Assembly: GCA_023433445.1 (NCBI GenBank)
Contig: JAEZCS010000113.1
Location: 1 to 9,245 of the forward strand
Origin: Pseudomonadota bacterium
Lineage (GTDB): Bacteria > Pseudomonadota > Alphaproteobacteria > Sphingomonadales > Sphingomonadaceae
DNA: 9,245 nt
Direction: 5' to 3'
The notes under the pieces were generated by a model, which saw only the letters and a program-made list of their open reading frames with translations, did no database searches and was not told the origin of the DNA. Below are positions 4,766-9,245 of the stretch, piece by piece (positions within the stretch are counted from its first letter, which is position 1; every line of letters begins with the position of its first letter). Made by a program: the position numbers and the translations under genes.

Positions 4766-7007
4766 TGGCTGTCACTTTTCCCTTGGGCATCGCAATGACT
4801 TGCCCTTCTTCCAATTTTTCAAGAGCGGTGATGGGGAAGCGCAGGGCTACGTTCGTCCCTCCTCCTTCCGCATCATCCAGGCGGATTTCGCCCATATGTT
4901 CTTCGACAATCTTCTTCACGATCGCGAGCCCCAGTCCTGTCCCTTTGGTCCGGGTCGTCATGTAAGGTTCCAGCACCCTCTCCCGCTCCGGCGGAAGCCC
5001 GATCCCGTCATCCTTCACTTCGATCAACAAATTGCCTTCTTCCTGTCTCACCGCCATGCGCACATGGCCGCGCACTCCGCCATCGATGGGTTCGGGCTTG
5101 GGCTCGATCGCCTCTACGGCGTTCTTCACGATATTGGTCAGAGCCTGACCCAGCTGCCGCCGGTCGCAGACGAGGTCCATATCATGCGGCTCACCGCGAA
5201 ATTCAAACTTTATGTCGGGGTGGGCAACTTCGTGCAGGAACAGCGCATGTCGAGCAATATCCGCGACAGCCTCCCGCCGGAAAACCGGCTTCGGCATGCG
5301 CGCGAAGGAGGAGAATTCATCGACAATGCGCCGCAGATCGCCCACTTGCCGAACGATCGTGCCCGTGAGCCGCGTAAAGGTTGCCTTGTCGCTGGTCACT
5401 TCTTCGGCATAGCGTCGCTGCAGGCGCTCGGCAGCCAACTGAATGGGCGTCAGCGGGTTCTTGATCTCATGAGCGATCCGTCTCGCCACATCTGACCAAG
5501 CTGCGCGCCGTTGGTCGGATAGCTGCTGAGTGATGTCGTCGAAGGTCAGGATGTGACGCGAGGCGTCTTGCGAAACCTTGACGGCCAAAGTTCGCACCTC
5601 GCCATGCGCACGAGTCTGAACGATACCCGCCCCTTCTTCCGAAGCGATGAGCGCAGCCAGCTCCGGCGATACAGCAGTTAACGGCTGCCCGACAGGATCA
5701 TCGCCGTCCTTTACGAGGATAGCCGCAGCAGAGCTGTTGAGAAGCAGGATGATGCCCTCATGATCGACCGAAAGAACACCAGCAGATACCCCGGACAGGA
5801 TAGCCTCGATAAATGCGCGTCGTTCGTCCAATTGACTGTTGGCAGCGACCAGCGCGCCGGTTTGCGCTTCGAGCCGCTGGGTCATGCGGTTGAAGGCTGA
5901 TGCCAGGGTGCCGATTTCATCACGCGACTGCGGACTGGTGACGCGAGCCGACAAGTCGCCCGCCGTCACCCGCCTTGCCGCAGTCACCAGTTCGTTCACT
6001 GGGCGGACCATCCAGTCCGCAACGGCCAGGGCGATATAGACGGCGATTCCCACCAGCAACAGCGATCCGACGAACAGCGCCACATTGAAACGCAACTGGA
6101 GAGCGCGTGATTGGGCCGCGAAGATGTCATAGTCGGACAAGACTTTCTGCGCGCGTTCGACATTGCTGAAAGCCGTCGAACCGGAATCGCGCGTCGCGTA
6201 CAGATAGATTTTCGCTCCCGGGTACAGCAGCGTAACCGCCTCGATCTGATTGGGCTTGGCGGCGACGACGACATTTTCTCCCGCTTCCAGGCGCTTGACC
6301 GCGTCAGATGAGAGCATTTCCGAAGCGGGCCTGCTGTCCGGATCCACCGTCGCCGCTGTGCGCGCAACGCCATCTTTGCCAACCTCGATAATGGCCGATC
6401 GATTGAGCTTCCGTGTGACGACCTGATAGATGTAACCCTCGGCAAATCGGGGGCTCGATACGTTGGATTGGGCCAGATAGTCGCGCAGGTCGCTGGCCAT
6501 GGTGACGGTTTCGTCGCCCACCTCGCGCAGGTTCTGCTCATAATAGCCACGCGCCAGGTCGCTGGCGTTTTGCAGCATCCCGCGCGCGCTGTCCGAAAAC
6601 CAGAATTGCACGCCATATTGGAACAGCAGCGAGGCGAAGATCACCACCAGCAGCATCGGCACACTGGCAACGATGGAGAAAATGGCCACCAGCCTGACGT
6701 GCAGCTGGCCGTCGCTGCCTATGGCGGATTGGGCGGCGCGACGCTTTGCCACGCGGCGGCCAAGCAGCACGAGCAGGGCGATGGCGGGGACCAGATTGCC
6801 CACCAGCAGCAATGCGACGATCGGCGGCGTGAGCAACGTGTAGGACTGCCCCTGCCCCGAAAGCAGAATGTAAGTGAGCCCTGCCGTGCCGACGAAGAGC
6901 AACAGCGTGATCGCCTCGACCAACGGAGCAAGGTGACGCCGAAGGAAGGGCGGAAAATATCTCTTCCATGCCCGACCTCGCGTGGAGAGAGTCACTGCAC
7001 CTTCCAT
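4755..7007 (-). CDS. ntrY: Membrane-bound sensor histidine kinase NtrY
   Basis: NtrY senses nitrogen, redox or envelope signals and phosphorylates NtrX. Residues are counted from a possible GTG at 7046; subtract 13 for the ATG at 7007 chosen here. Three N-terminal membrane helices (about 43-63, 75-96, 117-143) are followed by a periplasmic domain (about 145-320) and a fourth helix (321-345). Then come a HAMP domain (about 345-393), a PAS domain (about 406-508) and the kinase core. The H-box is ARRIAHEIKNPLTPIQLA with H526. The N-box is LTNIVKNAVEAIE (N642), and the G-boxes are DDGIGLP (679-685) and KGTGLGL (701-707). All catalytic motifs are intact. I prefer the ATG at 7007 because AAGAAAG precedes it, whereas the GTG has no ribosome site; the extra 13 residues contain an odd Cys-Cys pair. 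The gap to ntrC is 93 bp, or 54 bp with the GTG. The end overlaps ntrX. Confidence 0.95.
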   Translation of the reverse strand: MEGAVTLSTRGRAWKRYFPPFLRRHLAPLVEAITLLLFVGTAGLTYILLSGQGQSYTLLTPPIVALLLVGNLVPAIALLVLLGRRVAKRRAAQSAIGSDGQLHVRLVAIFSIVASVPMLLVVIFASLLFQYGVQFWFSDSARGMLQNASDLARGYYEQNLREVGDETVTMASDLRDYLAQSNVSSPRFAEGYIYQVVTRKLNRSAIIEVGKDGVARTAATVDPDSRPASEMLSSDAVKRLEAGENVVVAAKPNQIEAVTLLYPGAKIYLYATRDSGSTAFSNVERAQKVLSDYDIFAAQSRALQLRFNVALFVGSLLLVGIAVYIALAVADWMVRPVNELVTAARRVTAGDLSARVTSPQSRDEIGTLASAFNRMTQRLEAQTGALVAANSQLDERRAFIEAILSGVSAGVLSVDHEGIILLLNSSAAAILVKDGDDPVGQPLTAVSPELAALIASEEGAGIVQTRAHGEVRTLAVKVSQDASRHILTFDDITQQLSDQRRAAWSDVARRIAHEIKNPLTPIQLAAERLQRRYAEEVTSDKATFTRLTGTIVRQVGDLRRIVDEFSSFARMPKPVFRREAVADIARHALFLHEVAHPDIKFEFRGEPHDMDLVCDRRQLGQALTNIVKNAVEAIEPKPEPIDGGVRGHVRMAVRQEEGNLLIEVKDDGIGLPPERERVLEPYMTTRTKGTGLGLAIVKKIVEEHMGEIRLDDAEGGGTNVALRFPITALEKLEEGQVIAMPKGKVTANGA

Positions 7008-7100
7008 AGTTGCTTTCTTACAACAATGCCGTGCCGGTTCAAACACAGTAATTGTGCGCGAATGTCCCTCGACCGAACACTTCTCTCGTTTTGGCTCGTC
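7008..7100 (-). promoter_or_regulatory. ntrC-ntrY intergenic gap, possible ntrYX promoter region
   Basis: The 93 bp between the ntrC stop (7101-7103) and the preferred ntrY ATG is the only break between the two kinase/regulator pairs. It holds AAGAAAG close to the ATG as a probable ribosome site and a weak imperfect palindrome near 7043-7055 (CACAGTAATTGTG). I see no U-run terminator and no clear sigma-70 or sigma-54 promoter. Confidence 0.25.
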
Positions 7101-8546
7101 CTAATCGGAGACGCGCAGTTGAAGCGGGTCGAGGCCATAGTCCGTCAACTTCTTCCGGAGCGTGTTGCGATTGATACCTAGCAGTCCGGCGGCCCGGATT
7201 TGGTTGCCGTCCACGCTCGCCAAGGTTTCCTGCAGCAGGATCGGTTCCACCACCGCCAGCATATCGTCATGCAGGTTCCGGTTAGGCTGGCCAATGCCGA
7301 TGCCCAACTGCCGTTTCGCCCATTCACGTACCGCCAGTCCCAGTTGATCAGCAGGCGCAGTGTAATCAGAAGGCACCATGTCGAGCGGCAGGCTGTTACG
7401 CAGGACGTCTCCGGCGATCACATTTTCCCGGCTCAAAACCGCGAGCCTCTGCATAAGGTTCTGAAGTTCGCGCACATTTCCTGGCCAGTGATAGGCCATC
7501 AGCAACTGCGCGGCGTCGTCCGCCAGCGTCTTTCGTGGCAAACCTTCCTGTGCCGCCAGTTCAAGGAAATGCTTTGCCAGCAGGATGACATCTTCCCGCC
7601 TCTCCCGCAGGGCAGGAAGCGATATCGGCACGACGTTCAACCTATAATAGAGGTCCTGCCGAAACCGGTTTTCCTCGATCAGCTTGGGCAGGTCCTTGTT
7701 GGTCGCGGCGATGATGCGGACATTCACACGGACGGGCTTTGATCCGCCCACTGTGGTCACTTCGCCTGACTGCAATACCCGTAGCAGGCGTGTCTGGGCC
7801 TCCATCGGCATGTCACCGATTTCGTCGAGGAAAAGCGTGCCGCCCTGCGCCTGCTCGAACTTCCCCGCCGTCCGGACATTTGCTCCCGTGAACGCACCCT
7901 TTTCATAGCCGAACAACTCGGCCTCGATCAGCTCACGCGGAATAGCAGCCATGTTGATGGCGACGAACGGCTTGGTGCGGCGCTGGCCCAGGCCATGGAT
8001 CGCTTCGGCGACCAGTTCCTTGCCCGTCCCGGATTCCCCCAACACCAGGATGCTGAGGTCATTGGACAATACGCGCGCGATCGTCCGGTAGACCTCCTGC
8101 ATGGCCGGAGATCGGCCGACGAGCGGTAAACCGTCATGGGGCAAGCCGGCGTCTTCCTGCTTGCTTTCCTCGACCTTGTTCATACCGAGCGCGTCGCCAA
8201 CTGCCCGCGACAACTCATTAAGGTCGAAGGGCTTCGGGAGATACTCAAACGCCCCCTTCTCCGTCGCCCTGATCGCGGTGTTCAACGTGTTCTGCGCCGA
8301 TAATATGATGACGCTGAGGCCGGGTTTACGGTCCAGGATCTCCGCCACGCCCTCCAGTCCGTCACCATCGGGCAGCATGACGTCAGTGATGAGTACGTCG
8401 GGCGCGAAACTGTCGATAAGGGCGCTGCGCTCCTGAATGGACGACGCCGTCTTCACCTTATGCCCCTGACGCCGTAGCGCTTCGCCCACCACCACGCAGA
8501 TGGCTGGATCATCATCGACGACCAGAATGGACCCAGTGCTGGTCAT
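7101..8546 (-). CDS. ntrC: Nitrogen regulation response regulator NtrC (GlnG)
   Basis: NtrC is the sigma-54-dependent activator of nitrogen-limitation genes such as glnA and ammonium transport genes. Phosphorylation by NtrB makes it oligomerise at enhancer sites. The 481-residue protein has the standard three parts. The receiver has acidic D11/D12, phospho-acceptor D55, S83 and K105. The AAA+ domain (about 141-372) has Walker A GESGTGKE (170-177), an intact GAFTGA loop (217-222) and Walker B TLFLDE (237-242). It also has the FRQDLYYRLNVVP stretch with candidate arginine fingers (295-307) and the sensor II motif WPGNVREL (354-361). The C-terminal Fis-type helix-turn-helix is at about 447-470 (GNQIRAAGLLGINRNTLRKKL). 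The ATG at 8546 forms an ATGA overlap with the ntrB stop, so translation is probably coupled. All catalytic and sigma-54 contact motifs are present, in contrast with NtrX downstream. Confidence 0.97.
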   Translation of the reverse strand: MTSTGSILVVDDDPAICVVVGEALRRQGHKVKTASSIQERSALIDSFAPDVLITDVMLPDGDGLEGVAEILDRKPGLSVIILSAQNTLNTAIRATEKGAFEYLPKPFDLNELSRAVGDALGMNKVEESKQEDAGLPHDGLPLVGRSPAMQEVYRTIARVLSNDLSILVLGESGTGKELVAEAIHGLGQRRTKPFVAINMAAIPRELIEAELFGYEKGAFTGANVRTAGKFEQAQGGTLFLDEIGDMPMEAQTRLLRVLQSGEVTTVGGSKPVRVNVRIIAATNKDLPKLIEENRFRQDLYYRLNVVPISLPALRERREDVILLAKHFLELAAQEGLPRKTLADDAAQLLMAYHWPGNVRELQNLMQRLAVLSRENVIAGDVLRNSLPLDMVPSDYTAPADQLGLAVREWAKRQLGIGIGQPNRNLHDDMLAVVEPILLQETLASVDGNQIRAAGLLGINRNTLRKKLTDYGLDPLQLRVSD

Positions 8547-9245
8547 GCGGCGATCCCCATCGGAAGAAGAATCCGGAACGTTGACTCGCCCACATCCTGA
8601 TCACGCGAATACTGGACGAAGCCGTTCATATCCCGGACCAGCTTGTCCACAAGCGCAAGGCCCAGGCCCTGCCCGTCACGCTTCCCTGTTATGAAGGGGT
8701 TGAAAAGGTGATCCAGAATATGTTCGGGCACCCCCGGCCCATTATCGATCACCAATATTTCTATAGGCAGTACCGCGCTCCCCTTCCCGTCACCAAGAAC
8801 GACGGAAACGCCATGACGGAACGCGGTTTCCACGCGAATGCAGGGTTCCTCGACATGCTCTAATGCCTCTGCCGCATTCTTGAGGAGGTTGATCATCACC
8901 TGCACCAGCGCATCGTCGTTGATTACGGCAAATGGCAGCGATGGATCGTAACGCTTTATGATCTTGATATTTCTAGCAAAGCCGGCAGCCGCGATATTGG
9001 CTGCCTGATCGACCATCGGGTAAATGTTGCCGGGGCGGCATTCCAGCCTGCGGTCTGTGGTGAAATCCTGCATCCGGTCGATCAGAGCGGCGATGCGATC
9101 CACCTCATTGCAGATCAGCTGGGTTAACACGGTATCGCGCCCGCCATTGCCGGACTCCAGCAACTGCGCCGCGCCCCGGATGCCGGATAAGGGGTTCTTG
9201 ATCTCATGGGCCAATATGGCCGCCGCGCCCATGGCAGATCGCGCG
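8543..9245 (-). CDS. ntrB: Nitrogen regulation sensor histidine kinase NtrB (GlnL), N-terminus outside the window
   Basis: NtrB is the soluble, PII-controlled kinase and phosphatase of NtrC. Only the catalytic part is in the window; the reading frame is open to the edge at 9245 (upstream codons read ...ARSAMGAAA). The ATG at 9230-9232 is therefore an internal Met just before the H-box, not the start, and the PAS-type sensor domain lies beyond the window. Counting from that Met: H-box ILAHEIKNPLSGIRGAAQLL with phospho-acceptor H9 (codon 9206-9208), N-box VMINLLKNAAEALE (112-125), and G-boxes DNGPGVP (163-169) and DGQGLGLAL (186-194). The AHEIKNPLSGIRGAAQLLE pattern is typical of NtrB/GlnL. The stop codon overlaps the ntrC start by 4 bp. 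In many Alphaproteobacteria dusB (nifR3) lies upstream, which this window cannot show. Confidence 0.95.
   Translation of the reverse strand, partial: ARSAMGAAAILAHEIKNPLSGIRGAAQLLESGNGGRDTVLTQLICNEVDRIAALIDRMQDFTTDRRLECRPGNIYPMVDQAANIAAAGFARNIKIIKRYDPSLPFAVINDDALVQVMINLLKNAAEALEHVEEPCIRVETAFRHGVSVVLGDGKGSAVLPIEILVIDNGPGVPEHILDHLFNPFITGKRDGQGLGLALVDKLVRDMNGFVQYSRDQDVGESTFRILLPMGIAA

Noticed and set aside
4665..5495. A 276-codon plus-strand frame opposite the ntrX start and the ntrY kinase domain.
   Set aside because: It lies antisense to intact NtrY H-box, N-box and G-box codons and shows no family likeness.
7043..7055. CACAGTAATTGTG as a regulator-binding palindrome before ntrY.
   Set aside because: Only the outer 4 bases of each arm pair, with a mismatched centre; this is within chance for this length.
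6468..7181. A 237-codon plus-strand frame opposite the ntrY N-terminus and the ntrC end.
   Set aside because: The composition is His/Gln-rich, as expected for the antisense of membrane helices; there is no motif or ribosome site.
9230..9232. ATG considered as the ntrB start.
   Set aside because: It sits only 8 residues before the phospho-acceptor His, the frame is open upstream to the window edge, and NtrB needs an N-terminal sensor domain.

Overview
The window looks like chromosomal DNA from an alphaproteobacterium, most likely a sphingomonad (Sphingobium, Sphingomonas or Novosphingobium type). This is inferred from the gene order ntrB-ntrC-ntrY-ntrX-hfq-hflX, which is typical of Alphaproteobacteria, and from an Hfq made of two fused Sm-like domains, which I associate with sphingomonads. 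No database search was possible, so the genus is an inference. I saw no mobile element, tRNA, rRNA or CRISPR array.

Layout on the plus strand. Positions 1-445 hold the C-terminal third of an MFS transporter that resembles the 2-oxoglutarate permease KgtP. Next comes an AT-rich intergenic stretch with two inverted-repeat structures (446-563). It is followed by mazG, a nucleoside triphosphate pyrophosphohydrolase (564-1352). mazG converges on hflX with only 9 bp between the stop codons.

Layout on the minus strand, in transcription order from the right edge. The ntrB C-terminal part (cut by the window end) overlaps ntrC by 4 bp (ATGA). A gap of about 93 bp follows, then ntrY, which overlaps ntrX by 11 bp. 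After a 150-bp gap comes a double-domain hfq, then a 65-bp gap and hflX. Six genes therefore lie in one direction. The two sensor/regulator pairs are translationally coupled or nearly so, while hfq and hflX are spaced loosely enough to have their own promoters.

How the genes fit together. NtrB/NtrC is the classic PII-responsive nitrogen two-component system and drives sigma-54 promoters. NtrY/NtrX is its membrane-bound paralogue, tied to nitrogen and redox or envelope sensing in Alphaproteobacteria. Hfq is the sRNA chaperone and HflX is a ribosome-associated GTPase that acts under stress. MazG removes aberrant or signalling nucleotides. The neighbourhood thus combines nitrogen sensing with post-transcriptional and translational stress control.

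The most notable points are: (1) the tandem Hfq, whose halves are about 69% identical but differ at residues that line the RNA-binding faces; (2) an NtrX that lacks the GAFTGA loop needed to contact sigma-54, beside an NtrC that keeps it; and (3) mazG facing hflX instead of following it.
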